Under the pieces are notes generated by a model, which was given only the letters and a program-made list of their open reading frames with translations, was not told where the DNA came from and ran no database searches. DNA of 64,000 nucleotides from Nocardia cyriacigeorgica (GTDB lineage Bacteria; Actinomycetota; Actinomycetes; Mycobacteriales; Mycobacteriaceae): positions 62,001 through 126,000 of the forward strand of contig NZ_JAAGUY010000011.1 in assembly GCF_010868145.1 (NCBI RefSeq), read 5' to 3'. Below, piece after piece: positions 8,834 through 17,082 of this stretch. The stretch's first letter is position 1. Each line of letters opens with the position of its first letter. Position numbers and translations under genes: made by a program.

Positions 8834-9739
8834 TCAGGCGCCTTTGCGGGTTGCCGTCTTCTTGGCAGCCGCTTTCTTGGCCGGTGCGCGTTTGCTCGCG
8901 GTCTTTGTGGCGGTCTTCTTCGCGGGTGCTGCGCGCTCCTTGCCATCGTCGGAGCGGCGCCCGCTGGCTTCCAGGCTGCGTTGCAATGCGGCGACCAGAT
9001 CAACGACCTCGGCATCTTGTGCGGCGGGTTCGGCCTCGGGCTGTTCGGCGACCTTGCCGGTGCCGCTGGCGATGGCCTCGTCGAGCACTCGTTTGAGCTC
9101 GATCTGGTATTCGTCGGTGAACTCGCCCGGATCGAAATCCTCCGACATCGAATCGACGAGTGTCTCGGCCATCTTGATTTCCTGCGGACGGGGCTTGGTC
9201 GCATTCTCCAGCGACTCGAACGACACCGAACGCACCTCATCGGGCCACAGCAGCGTCTGGAGAACCAACATGCCCTCGCGCACCCGCAGTGCCGCTAGGC
9301 GCGTCTTCTGTCGGAGCGTGAAATGCACAAGTGCGGTGCGTTCGATGCGTTCGAGGGTGGCGGCGAGCAGCACGTAGGCCTTGGGGGTGGTCGAATCGGG
9401 CTCGAGATAGTAGGTCTTGTCGAACAGGATCGGATCGATCTGGTCGGACGGCACGAATTGCAGCACCGGGATTTCGTGTTTCTCGGCGACCGGCAGTTTC
9501 GAGAAATCCTCGTCGGTCAGGATCACCTTGTCACCGTCGGGTGATTCGTAGGCCTTGTCGATATCGGCATACTGCACCGAATTCCCGCAGACCGTGCAGA
9601 CACGGTCGTATTTGATCCGGCCGCCGTCCTTGGCGTGGACCTGATGGAATCTGATGTCGTGATCCTCGGTGGCGGTGTAGACCTTCACCGGGACGTTAAC
9701 CAGCCCGAACGCGATCGAGCCTTTCCAGATTGACCGCAT
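8834..9739 (-). CDS. ku: Ku protein for non-homologous end joining
   Basis: 301-aa bacterial Ku. The start MRSIWKGSIAFGLVNVPVKVY is diagnostic, and the core continues through YDRVCTVCG, FDKTYYLEPD and LRQKTRLAALRVREGMLVLQTL. The homodimer threads onto DNA ends and recruits LigD. The C-terminus (about 255-301) is a low-complexity Lys/Ala tail with KKTA/KKAA repeats, an extension that in actinobacterial Ku proteins aids DNA binding and end bridging. The ATG at 9739 shares its A with the TGA stop of the lycopene cyclase gene; a GTG one codon earlier is an alternative. No ligD lies in the window. Confidence 0.95.
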   Translation of the reverse strand: MRSIWKGSIAFGLVNVPVKVYTATEDHDIRFHQVHAKDGGRIKYDRVCTVCGNSVQYADIDKAYESPDGDKVILTDEDFSKLPVAEKHEIPVLQFVPSDQIDPILFDKTYYLEPDSTTPKAYVLLAATLERIERTALVHFTLRQKTRLAALRVREGMLVLQTLLWPDEVRSVSFESLENATKPRPQEIKMAETLVDSMSEDFDPGEFTDEYQIELKRVLDEAIASGTGKVAEQPEAEPAAQDAEVVDLVAALQRSLEASGRRSDDGKERAAPAKKTATKTASKRAPAKKAAAKKTATRKGA

Positions 9740-10848
9740 CACTCCATCATGGACGAACCTCGCCGACCGCGCTCGCTAACCGGTAACCGGAGTGTCGCTG
9801 CCGCGATCCGGATCTGTAGCGGACGCGGTAAGTGCGCGAAAAGCGTGCGCATGGCGGAGATGGTGCCCGTCATGTCGGTACGGCCGGAGAGATACGCCCG
9901 CTGTAATTCCTGCGGAAGGTCGAAGAAGGCGTCGAAGAATACGGGCAGATCGGCCGGTGAGAGCGCCAGCAGGGCGCGCAGCCCGGCTTCACGTAACCGG
10001 TGGACGACGCGGGCCGTCGGCGGCCACGGCGATTCTGCTGCGGCGACGGAATCCGCGGCGGTGAGGGCGGCGGCGACGCTGTACCCGGTGGCCTGATGAA
10101 TGAATCCGCCGGCCGCGCCGAATCGGAATCGTCCTGGCCTGCCGCCGGTGACCGGGAACCGCACCCGCTCGACGCGCTCACTACCGTCGACGGGGATGCC
10201 GCGCGCACGCAAGCGCTGAAGCAGGCGGTCGGCGAGTTCGGTCGGACCGAGTGCGGGGCGTCCGGCCAGACAGGTCTCTTCCAACAGCACGGAGTCCTCG
10301 CCCAGCGGCACCGCGTAGAGAAATGACCGGGGCGCGCCGGCCGGGGCACCGTTGTCGAGGCGCCAGTCCATGAACAGCGACGTCATCCCCGTGCACCGGT
10401 CGGCGTCGACGACGACGCCGTAGGCGGTCTGCTCGGCTCGCGACGGAGAGCGGGCCAGACCACGCGCATCGATGACGCGTTCGGCTCGGAGCACCGTTCC
10501 GGACGCCAGGGTTGCGCTGTCGCGGGTGAGGGCTATCGCGCGATCGGTGTGCACCTCGGCACCGGCGATATCGAGTGACTCGCGCAGCCGTTCGGTGTCG
10601 AGGACGGCGTAGCGGCGATCGATGTGGTGCTCCCAGGTACCCCAAGCAACGGGGCGATCGACGGTTGCCGCGATGACCCGGGGACCGAGCCAAGCGGGCA
10701 GTTCGTCGGCCCAGGCGGCGTAGGTCGCAGTCCAGCGCCGCTGGGGCGCCGGATCCACCACCGCGACCGACAACCCGTGGACCACACACCGATGCGCCAG
10801 CGCCCGACCCGCCGGGCCGAGCCCGCATACGACGACATCCAGCGTCAT
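9739..10848 (-). CDS. lycopene cyclase family flavoprotein
   Basis: 369-aa protein of the CrtY/CrtL lycopene beta-cyclase family. It has an N-terminal dinucleotide-binding motif GLGPAGRALAHRC, a VIDARGLAR segment, and FRFGAAGGFIHQATGYSVAAAL near residue 270, the conserved C-terminal FAD-binding signature. The reaction would be redox-neutral cyclisation of lycopene ends to beta-rings. The ATG at 10848 places the Rossmann motif at the N-terminus. No phytoene synthase or other crt gene is adjacent; a phytoene-desaturase-like protein lies 52 kb away and need not be related. The stop overlaps the Ku start. Confidence 0.82.
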   Translation of the reverse strand: MTLDVVVCGLGPAGRALAHRCVVHGLSVAVVDPAPQRRWTATYAAWADELPAWLGPRVIAATVDRPVAWGTWEHHIDRRYAVLDTERLRESLDIAGAEVHTDRAIALTRDSATLASGTVLRAERVIDARGLARSPSRAEQTAYGVVVDADRCTGMTSLFMDWRLDNGAPAGAPRSFLYAVPLGEDSVLLEETCLAGRPALGPTELADRLLQRLRARGIPVDGSERVERVRFPVTGGRPGRFRFGAAGGFIHQATGYSVAAALTAADSVAAAESPWPPTARVVHRLREAGLRALLALSPADLPVFFDAFFDLPQELQRAYLSGRTDMTGTISAMRTLFAHLPRPLQIRIAAATLRLPVSERGRRGSSMME

Positions 10849-11023
10849 CGCAGCACCGCGCCGGAGGTCGCGCGGTCGGACGCCGCAGGCGGCGCCACTC
10901 GACGGTGCGCGCTGTCCGGACACCATGCCGTGGTGAACCGGGCGGTGTCGGCGTGGACGGGCACGGCGGGTCCTTCCCTTCGGTGGCGATGGCAGCGTAC
11001 TCAGCCGCGCGCGCAGCGGGAGG

Positions 11024-12004
11024 TCAGGGTTCGAGCACGACCTTGCCCGTGGTGCCGCGATTCTCCAATGCGTGATGCGCGGCGGCCGCCTCCGCCAACG
11101 GATAACGGCTCACGGCCGGCTTCCAGCGACCGGACGCGGCCTCGGCCATCGCCTGCTTCTCGAGCGCGCGGATGTCGCCGCCGATCCGCTCGAGCATGGG
11201 CGGGCCGACGACCGTCTCGGAACGGATGCCGCGCCGGTCGGCCTCGGCGTCGGATACCTGCGGGGGTTCGCCGCTCGACCATCCGTAGATCAGGTGGTGG
11301 GCTCCGGGGCCGAGCAGGTCGAGCCCTGCCGCAGTGGTCGCCCCGCCGACCGAATCGAACAGCACGGTCGCCGATCGGCCGCCGAGACGTTCGCGGACCT
11401 GGTCCGGCCAGCCGGGCTCGCGGTAGTCGATCGCGATACCAGCGCCGTTGTTCCGGACGAGTTCGGTTTTTGCCGGCCCGCCCGCGAGGCCGACGACCAT
11501 CGCGCCCGCGTTCTTCGCATACTGCACCAGCAGGGTGCCGATACCGCCTGCCGCGGCGGTCACGATCGCGATGTCGTCCGGGCCGAGTTCGGTGAATTGG
11601 AGGATGCCCATGGTGGTGCGTCCGGTGCCGATGATCGCTACGGCGGCGGCCGGATCGAGATTCGCCGGGATGTCGTGGAGTGTGCCGACCTCGGTCACCG
11701 CGAGTTCGGCGTAGCCGCCCGGCACCATGCCAAGGTGGGCGACCACTGCCTTGCCCAGCCAGGCGGGGTCGACGTCGGCGCCGACCCGGTCTACGGTGCC
11801 CGCGACCTCGCGGCCGGGAATCGTCGGGAGGTCGGGCACCGGGTAGGGCCCGGACTCGCCGCGGCGCAGCGCGGTATCGATGAGATGCACGCCGGCGGCT
11901 GCTACCGCTATGCGCACTTGACCGGCACCGGGCACCGGATCGGGAACGCTGTCGTAGCTGAGGTTCTCGGCCGGTCCGAAGGCGTGTAGACGGATAGCGT
12001 GCAT
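11024..12004 (-). CDS. quinone oxidoreductase-type NADPH-dependent zinc-free alcohol dehydrogenase homologue
   Basis: 326-aa medium-chain dehydrogenase/reductase. The GroES-like N-terminal domain contains PTIPGREVAGTVDRVG. The Rossmann domain has the nucleotide-binding motif TAAAGGIGTLLVQYAKNAGA near residues 151-170. Structural-zinc cysteines are absent, as in quinone oxidoreductases (QOR). Expected activity is NADPH-dependent reduction of quinones or enones. The ATG at 12004 is preceded by AGGAG. It lies 57 bases downstream of the TetR gene on the same strand, so the pair may be one operon controlled by the palindromes at 12783-12819. Confidence 0.87.
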   Translation of the reverse strand: MHAIRLHAFGPAENLSYDSVPDPVPGAGQVRIAVAAAGVHLIDTALRRGESGPYPVPDLPTIPGREVAGTVDRVGADVDPAWLGKAVVAHLGMVPGGYAELAVTEVGTLHDIPANLDPAAAVAIIGTGRTTMGILQFTELGPDDIAIVTAAAGGIGTLLVQYAKNAGAMVVGLAGGPAKTELVRNNGAGIAIDYREPGWPDQVRERLGGRSATVLFDSVGGATTAAGLDLLGPGAHHLIYGWSSGEPPQVSDAEADRRGIRSETVVGPPMLERIGGDIRALEKQAMAEAASGRWKPAVSRYPLAEAAAAHHALENRGTTGKVVLEP

Positions 12005-12061
12005 GGTGGCTCCTGTTGATCGGGATCGGTCACCAGCCTTCAACCTGAAGTGTTGTTCAGG

Positions 12062-12748
12062 TCAACACGATGCGTCACCCGAGGTCGCCGCGGCCCGCGC
12101 GGCGAAACCGTCGCACAGTGCGTCCAGACCGAGTTGCAGCAGATCGGCCTGGGCGAACCGGCCGTCGTCGGCGCCTTCGAGATCGGCCAACGCGGGCGGC
12201 ACCGGATGTAGCGGGCTTCCGGCCAGTAGTGCGCGCAGGCCGTTCTCGTCGTCGGAGTCGAGTCCTTTGCTGGTCAGTAGCGCCGAGCTGATGTGCGGCA
12301 GGGTCGCCCCGGAGATGTAGTTCCATACCGCGAACGACATCTGGGTGGCGTCATGGGTGGAGACGTTCAGTTCCCGGAATCCCTCGACCAGCCACGCCAG
12401 ACAGCCCATGCTGCTCGGTCCGAAGCTGTAGCGGGGCACCGCGAAGGTCAGTAGCACCCATGGATGCTGCTGGTAGAGGTTCCAGTCGATCTCGGCGGCG
12501 ATCCGGACGCGATCGCGCCAGGTCCAGTTCCGTTCTGCCGTCGACGGGTACGGGTAGCGGCCCGCGACTTCGTCGGTCATCGCGGCGATGAGCTCGTCTT
12601 TGTTGGTGACATGCCGGTACAGCGACATGGCGCCGACGCCGAGGCGATCGGCGATGCGGCGCATGGACAGCGCGTCGAGACCATCGCTGTCGGCCAGTTC
12701 GATCGCGACGTCGACGATGGCCGCTTTTGTGAGCTTCGGCTCGGTCAT
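12062..12748 (-). CDS. TetR family transcriptional regulator
   Basis: 228-aa regulator with an N-terminal TetR HTH: AAIVDVAIELADSDGLDALS, then RRIADRLGVGAMSLYRHVTN around residues 30-50. The C-terminal domain (YQQHPWVLLTFAVPRYSFGP ... ) resembles the TetR/TetR_C ligand-binding class common next to drug pumps. The start at 12748 is the first ATG before the HTH. It is divergent from an MFS exporter, with 92 bases containing two GTAC-based palindromes between them. This arrangement predicts autoregulation and repression of the pump, relieved by a drug or metabolite. Confidence 0.9.
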   Translation of the reverse strand: MTEPKLTKAAIVDVAIELADSDGLDALSMRRIADRLGVGAMSLYRHVTNKDELIAAMTDEVAGRYPYPSTAERNWTWRDRVRIAAEIDWNLYQQHPWVLLTFAVPRYSFGPSSMGCLAWLVEGFRELNVSTHDATQMSFAVWNYISGATLPHISSALLTSKGLDSDDENGLRALLAGSPLHPVPPALADLEGADDGRFAQADLLQLGLDALCDGFAARAAATSGDASC

Positions 12749-12782
12749 CCCATGACTGCCTTTCGATGTCCGGCCAGGATGC

Positions 12783-12819
12783 GTACACTGTACCCGGACT
12801 TCATGCGTACGTCGTACGC
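12783..12819. promoter_or_regulatory. two palindromic operators between tetR-type gene and MFS gene
   Basis: GTACA-C-TGTAC at 12783-12793 and GCGTACG-T-CGTACGC at 12805-12819 are both perfect inverted repeats sharing a GTAC core. Their centres are 24 bases apart. The first overlaps a TACACT -10-like hexamer (12784-12789) oriented towards the MFS gene. They fit binding of one or two TetR dimers. Confidence 0.65.
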
Positions 12820-12840
12820 GCCAGGGAGAGGAAATCGTTG

Positions 12841-14316
12841 ATGACGAACGTGGAGGCGGTGCGGCCCGCCCCGGACGCGAGCGTGAGCTCGCGGCGGGCA
12901 TGGCTCGGCCTCGGAGTGCTGGTGTTGCCGGTGCTGTTGGTGTCGATGGACGTCTCGGTGCTGTTCCTTGCCCTGCCCACCTTGACCGTCGATCTGGACC
13001 CTTCGGCTTCTGAACAGCTCTGGATTCTCGACATCTACGGGTTCCTGATCGCCGGACTCCTGATCACCATGGGCAACCTCGGTGACCGGATCGGCAGGCG
13101 GCGCATTCTGCTGGCTGGTGCGGCCGTCTTCGGTATCGCGTCGGTGCTCGCGGCCTTCGCCCCCAATGCGGCGGTGCTCATCGCAGCGCGCGCACTCATG
13201 GGGATCGGCGGTGCGACGCTGCTGCCGTCGAGTCTGTCGCTGATCTCGACGCTGTTCGCCGATGCCAAACAGCGTGCCACCGCGATCGGTGTGTGGACGG
13301 CCTTCTTCGCCGGTGGTTCGGCGGTCGGTCCGATCATCGGCGGGGTCCTGCTGCACCATTTCTGGTGGGGATCGGTCTTCCTGATCAACGTGCCGGTGCT
13401 GCTGATCCTGTTCGCGCTCGGCCCGATCCTGCTGCCGGAGCATCGCGCCACGTCGCTCGGACCGCTGGATCTGCCGAGCGTGGCATTGTCGATCGGCGGC
13501 ATCCTGCCACTGGTGTATGCGGTCAAACACGCCGCCGAGCACGGCATCGATACCGAGTTCGGGGTCACCGGGCTGATCGGTGTGGTCGTGCTGACCCTGT
13601 TCGTGCGCAGGCAGCGGCATTTGAAGGAACCACTGCTGGATCTGGGACTGTTCGGCCGCGGGCAGTTCTCGGTGGCTATCGGATCGAGCCTGGCCGGGAT
13701 GATGTCGCTGGCCGCGATGAGCTATTTGGCCAGCATCTACCTGCAGTCGGTCACCGGCCGAGACCCGCTGATAGCTGCGCTGCTCGGGATTCCGATGGCG
13801 ATCGCGGTGTTCATCTTCTCGATGACGGGTGCGCAGGTTGGGCGTCGATTCGGGGTCCGGCTCACCTTCGCGATGGCATTGTTCGCTTCGGCGATCGGCA
13901 ATCTGATGCTGCTCGGTGTCGGTGTGGACGGCGGGTTGGCGTGGTACATCGCCGGATCGACCATTGCGGGTATGGGCTACGGAATCACCTTCACGCTGGT
14001 GTCGGAGGTGGCGGTGTCGTCGGTGCCGCCGGAACGAGCGGGCTCGGCCGTCGGTATCTCGGAGACCAGTTTCGAACTCGGCAATGCGCTGGGCCTTGCG
14101 CTGCTGGGATCGTTGGCGGCGGTGGTGTTCCGTTCGGGCGGAAACTTCGAATCGACGTTGGGGGAGACGCTCGCCCGTGACCGTGATCAGCCCGCAATCG
14201 TCGATGCCGCGCGGGAATCGTTCGTGAACGGCATGCATGCGGCCACGACGGTCGGTGCGGTGATCCTGGTGGCGATGGCGATCATCGTCCTGGTGGCGAC
14301 GCCCAAAGGTCGCTGA
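12841..14316 (+). CDS. MFS transporter of the DHA2 (EmrB/QacA) family
   Basis: 491-aa integral membrane protein with about 14 predicted helices, the topology of DHA2 drug:proton antiporters. Motif A-like sequence GNLGDRIGRRRILL follows helix 2, and LDIYGFLIAGLLITMGNL is the typical helix-2 region. The helix-5 motif C region includes AGGSAVGPIIGGVLL. Probable role: proton-driven export of lipophilic or cationic compounds across the inner membrane. The ATG at 12841 has GAGAGGA about 9 bases upstream. Divergent from its likely repressor; ends at a strong bidirectional terminator. Confidence 0.92.
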   Translation: MTNVEAVRPAPDASVSSRRAWLGLGVLVLPVLLVSMDVSVLFLALPTLTVDLDPSASEQLWILDIYGFLIAGLLITMGNLGDRIGRRRILLAGAAVFGIASVLAAFAPNAAVLIAARALMGIGGATLLPSSLSLISTLFADAKQRATAIGVWTAFFAGGSAVGPIIGGVLLHHFWWGSVFLINVPVLLILFALGPILLPEHRATSLGPLDLPSVALSIGGILPLVYAVKHAAEHGIDTEFGVTGLIGVVVLTLFVRRQRHLKEPLLDLGLFGRGQFSVAIGSSLAGMMSLAAMSYLASIYLQSVTGRDPLIAALLGIPMAIAVFIFSMTGAQVGRRFGVRLTFAMALFASAIGNLMLLGVGVDGGLAWYIAGSTIAGMGYGITFTLVSEVAVSSVPPERAGSAVGISETSFELGNALGLALLGSLAAVVFRSGGNFESTLGETLARDRDQPAIVDAARESFVNGMHAATTVGAVILVAMAIIVLVATPKGR

Positions 14317-14323
14317 CGTATCG

Positions 14324-14365
14324 ACAATCCAGCCCCTGGCACGCCAATGCCAGGGGCTGGATTGT
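14324..14365. terminator. bidirectional 18-bp stem-loop terminator
   Basis: An 18-bp perfect inverted repeat (14324-14341 with 14348-14365) encloses a 6-base loop. It lies between the convergent MFS and secreted-protein genes and is followed by a T-rich TGTTGT in the plus direction, as expected of an intrinsic terminator. Confidence 0.85.
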
Positions 14366-14384
14366 GTTGTCGGCGTTGCCGAGG

Positions 14385-15248
14385 TCAGGAGTTGACGACC
14401 CCGCCCGATGCGGGCTGGACCACGGTCGGCTGACCGTGCGGCGGCGCCGCGAGGGCGTCGGCGGCACCGATAGCGGCCCCGGCGGCGGCACCGATAGCGG
14501 CCGCGGGCACCGTGATCACCGCGGCACCGATGGCGGCACCGAGTATCGGTCCCGCGACGAGCCCCGCAGGCAGGAACGGCACACCGGCGATCAAACCGGC
14601 GACGGCGCCGACCACGGCCGACGTCGCTGCCAGCGGAGTGCTCGCACTCGCACCGGCCACAGCGCCGACAGCCGCCGAACCGATGGTCTGGCTCGCCACC
14701 CGGTCGGAGCGGCTGCGTTCCATACCGACGGAGTCGAGGAAGGTCGCCAGACCCGCCTCGGCGTTGGCCGCACCATCGTTGACCTGAGCAGCCTGCTGTG
14801 AGTCGAGCCAGGCGGGCGATTCGATGGTGACGTCACCGAAGCGCAGCTGCCCCGGGGGCGGTGCGATCGGCGCGACGGGGGCCACCTGGGTCGGTGCATG
14901 CAGACCGCCCAACGGTGCCAGGTAGGCCTTGTCGGGGACCGGTCGAGACCAGGCGAGCGTGGTGTGCGCGCCGGGTGCGGCCGCGGACTGCTGTGCGGCG
15001 CCGGGAGCCGCCGCCAGCGCCTCGGGGGCGGTCGCGGCCCCGGGTTCGGCGATATCCGCCGCGATCGCGGCGAGATGCGCCGCAGCAGGTGAGTGGCCGG
15101 TCATCGCCGCCGGCTGAGCCGGCTGTGCGGTGGCCGTGGCGGTGCCCGTGCCGACGAGCGCGATGACGAGTGGAACCGCGCCCGCCACGACGATCGACCC
15201 GACCTTCTGCCGCTGCGGGTGAGTCATCCTGTGCTTGGCTGTGCCCAT
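14385..15248 (-). CDS. secreted Ala/Gly-rich protein of unknown function
   Basis: 287-aa exported protein. The N-terminal signal (basic HRMTHPQRQK, hydrophobic VGSIVVAGAVPLVIALVG) ends near TATATAQPAQ. A low-complexity Ala/Pro region (about 40-130) precedes a defined segment LRFGDVTIESPAWLDSQQAA. A long Gly/Ala stretch (about 185-265) follows with spaced glycines like a glycine zipper (GAVAG, GLIAG, GPILGAAIGAA), which could insert into or pack against a membrane. Proteins of this layout occur in mycolic-acid actinomycetes, but I cannot name a function. The ATG at 15248 has AAAGG upstream; ATG 15227 is an alternative. Confidence 0.75.
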   Translation of the reverse strand: MGTAKHRMTHPQRQKVGSIVVAGAVPLVIALVGTGTATATAQPAQPAAMTGHSPAAAHLAAIAADIAEPGAATAPEALAAAPGAAQQSAAAPGAHTTLAWSRPVPDKAYLAPLGGLHAPTQVAPVAPIAPPPGQLRFGDVTIESPAWLDSQQAAQVNDGAANAEAGLATFLDSVGMERSRSDRVASQTIGSAAVGAVAGASASTPLAATSAVVGAVAGLIAGVPFLPAGLVAGPILGAAIGAAVITVPAAAIGAAAGAAIGAADALAAPPHGQPTVVQPASGGVVNS

Positions 15249-15357
15249 GATTGCCTTTCATCCGGAATGAGTCCGATGTCTGTTCGACATTCGGACTCCG
15301 CGCACCTCCGGATGGGTGGATTCACGGGCCGTTCGATACGGCTCTTATTGCCGAGAG

Positions 15358-16854
15358 TTAGCCGGTAGCGCTGGTTCTGTCGGCCTCGACCGGCGCGGCC
15401 TCGGGCTTACCGTCGGTGACCACGCCACTCGTGGCCGCCGAGCTCCCGGCGCCGGGTTTCCAGTTGTTCGCGGAGGGATCGCCCAGTGCGGACATCACCA
15501 CTTCGGCTTCGCCTTCGTCCTCGCCGTTCATGGCCTCCAACGCCAATCGGGCGAACACCCACTGCTCGGTGGCGGCCATCTGACCGCGGGTACGGCCGAG
15601 GAAGGTGACGAACCACTGGATGACGGTGATGATCCGGCTGCGGTAACCGACCAGGTAGTACAGATGCAGGGCCAGCCACGCGAGCCAGGCGATGAACCCG
15701 CCGAACTCCAGCTTGCCGACCTGGCAGACGGCGCTGAACCGCGACACCGTGGCCATGCTGCCCTTGTTGAAGTACTTGAACGGCTTGCGTTCCTCGGGTG
15801 CGTGGCCCTTGAGGCTCGCCTTGATCTGCTTGGCGGCGTAGGTCGAGCCCTGGATCGCACCCTGTGCCTGACCGGGCACGTTCGGCACCGACATCAGGTC
15901 GCCGACGACGAAGACGTTCGGGTGCCCCTTGATCGTCAGATCCGGTTCGACGACGACGCGGCCCGCCCTGTCCACCTCGGTGCCGTCGGACCGGTCGGCG
16001 AGCATCTTGCCCAGCGGGCTGGCCTGCACACCGGCCGACCACACCTTGCAGGCGGATTCGATACGCCGGATCGTGCCGTCGGGGTCCTTCACCGAGACGC
16101 CGTGTGCGTCCACATCGGTGACCATGGCATTGAGCTGGATCTCCACGCCCATCTTCTCCAGCCGCCGCTGCGCCTTACCGCCCAGCTTGGGGCCCATCGG
16201 GCCGAGCACGGCGCCCGCGCCTTCGACGAGCACCACCCTGGCGTCGCGCGGATCGATGTTGTGGAAGGTGCCTTCCAGGGTGCGGTCGGCCAACTCGGCG
16301 ATCTGCCCGGCGAGTTCGACACCGGTGGGGCCCGCGCCGACGACGACGAAGGTCAGCAGGCGTTCGCGTTCCTCCTGGGTGGTCGCCAATTCAGCCTGCT
16401 CGAACGCGCCGAGAATACGGCCGCGCAGCTCGAGTGCGTCATCGATGGTCTTCATGCCGGGGGCGAAGGTGGAGAACTGATCGTTGCCGAAGTACGACTG
16501 CTGCGCACCGGTGGCCACGATCAGGCTGTCGAACGGGGTGACGGTGTCCTGGTTGAGCAGCCGGGAGGTCACCGTCTTGTCGCGCAGGTCGATATCGATG
16601 ACCTCGCCCATCAGCACCTGGGCGTTCTTCTGCTTGCGCAGCACCAGCCGGGTCGCGGGCGCGATCTCGCCGACCGAGAGGATGCCGGTGGCGACCTGGT
16701 AGAGCAGCGGCTGGAACAGATGCGTCGAGGTTTTGGAGATCAGGGTGACATCGACATCGGCGTTCTTGAGGTGCTTGGTCCCGAACAAGCCGCCGAAGCC
16801 GGAACCGATCACCACCACCTGGTGACGACGGTTCTCCACGGTTTCAGTGCTCAT
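15358..16854 (-). CDS. ndh: type II NADH dehydrogenase (NDH-2)
   Basis: 498-aa monotopic membrane flavoprotein that passes electrons from NADH to menaquinone without pumping protons. The FAD-binding motif VVVIGSGFGGLFGTKHL is at about 12-28, the NAD-binding motif VVVGAGPTGVELAG near 168-181, and the quinone/FAD loop AQGAIQGSTYAAKQI follows VFVVGDLM. The amphipathic or membrane-associated C-terminal segment FIAWLAWLALHLYYLVGY is the usual anchor. The length is slightly above the mycobacterial Ndh (about 460) because of an Ala/Thr-rich tail. The ATG at 16854 has GAGGAGC upstream. Confidence 0.93.
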   Translation of the reverse strand: MSTETVENRRHQVVVIGSGFGGLFGTKHLKNADVDVTLISKTSTHLFQPLLYQVATGILSVGEIAPATRLVLRKQKNAQVLMGEVIDIDLRDKTVTSRLLNQDTVTPFDSLIVATGAQQSYFGNDQFSTFAPGMKTIDDALELRGRILGAFEQAELATTQEERERLLTFVVVGAGPTGVELAGQIAELADRTLEGTFHNIDPRDARVVLVEGAGAVLGPMGPKLGGKAQRRLEKMGVEIQLNAMVTDVDAHGVSVKDPDGTIRRIESACKVWSAGVQASPLGKMLADRSDGTEVDRAGRVVVEPDLTIKGHPNVFVVGDLMSVPNVPGQAQGAIQGSTYAAKQIKASLKGHAPEERKPFKYFNKGSMATVSRFSAVCQVGKLEFGGFIAWLAWLALHLYYLVGYRSRIITVIQWFVTFLGRTRGQMAATEQWVFARLALEAMNGEDEGEAEVVMSALGDPSANNWKPGAGSSAATSGVVTDGKPEAAPVEADRTSATG

Positions 16855-17082
16855 TGTCGCTGCTCCTCGACAGACTTGGGGTTGACCCCGCCGAACGTTT
16901 CTGACATGGCACACGGTAGTCGGCGCCCACGCCATCGTCACGACGAGATCCCCGTTCGCGGCGCGTGTCGGTGCGATCGCTCACCGTTGTTCGCTGTACG
17001 AAGTGAAGCCGGATTCCGGTGAAGCGCCCGGAGAGCGCCGGAAAAGAATACGATGGAGGTTCCTCGCCCAGGGAGGTCTGCC

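Noticed and set aside
8834..8980. Lysine-rich repeats at the end of ku as a tandem-repeat element
   Set aside because: This is the known basic C-terminal tail of actinobacterial Ku, not a mobile or structural DNA repeat.
9739..10848. Carotenoid biosynthetic cluster around the lycopene cyclase
   Set aside because: No phytoene synthase, desaturase or GGPP synthase gene is adjacent; the desaturase-like gene at the right edge is 52 kb away.
12745..14238. 497-codon open frame antisense to the MFS gene
   Set aside because: Sequence is Arg/Gln/His-rich low complexity, as expected from the opposite strand of a GC-rich membrane-protein gene; the MFS product is clearly real.
15316..17022. 568-codon plus-strand frame opposite ndh
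   Set aside because: Product is His/Asp/Gly-rich without recognisable domains; it is the mirror of the NDH-2 gene.
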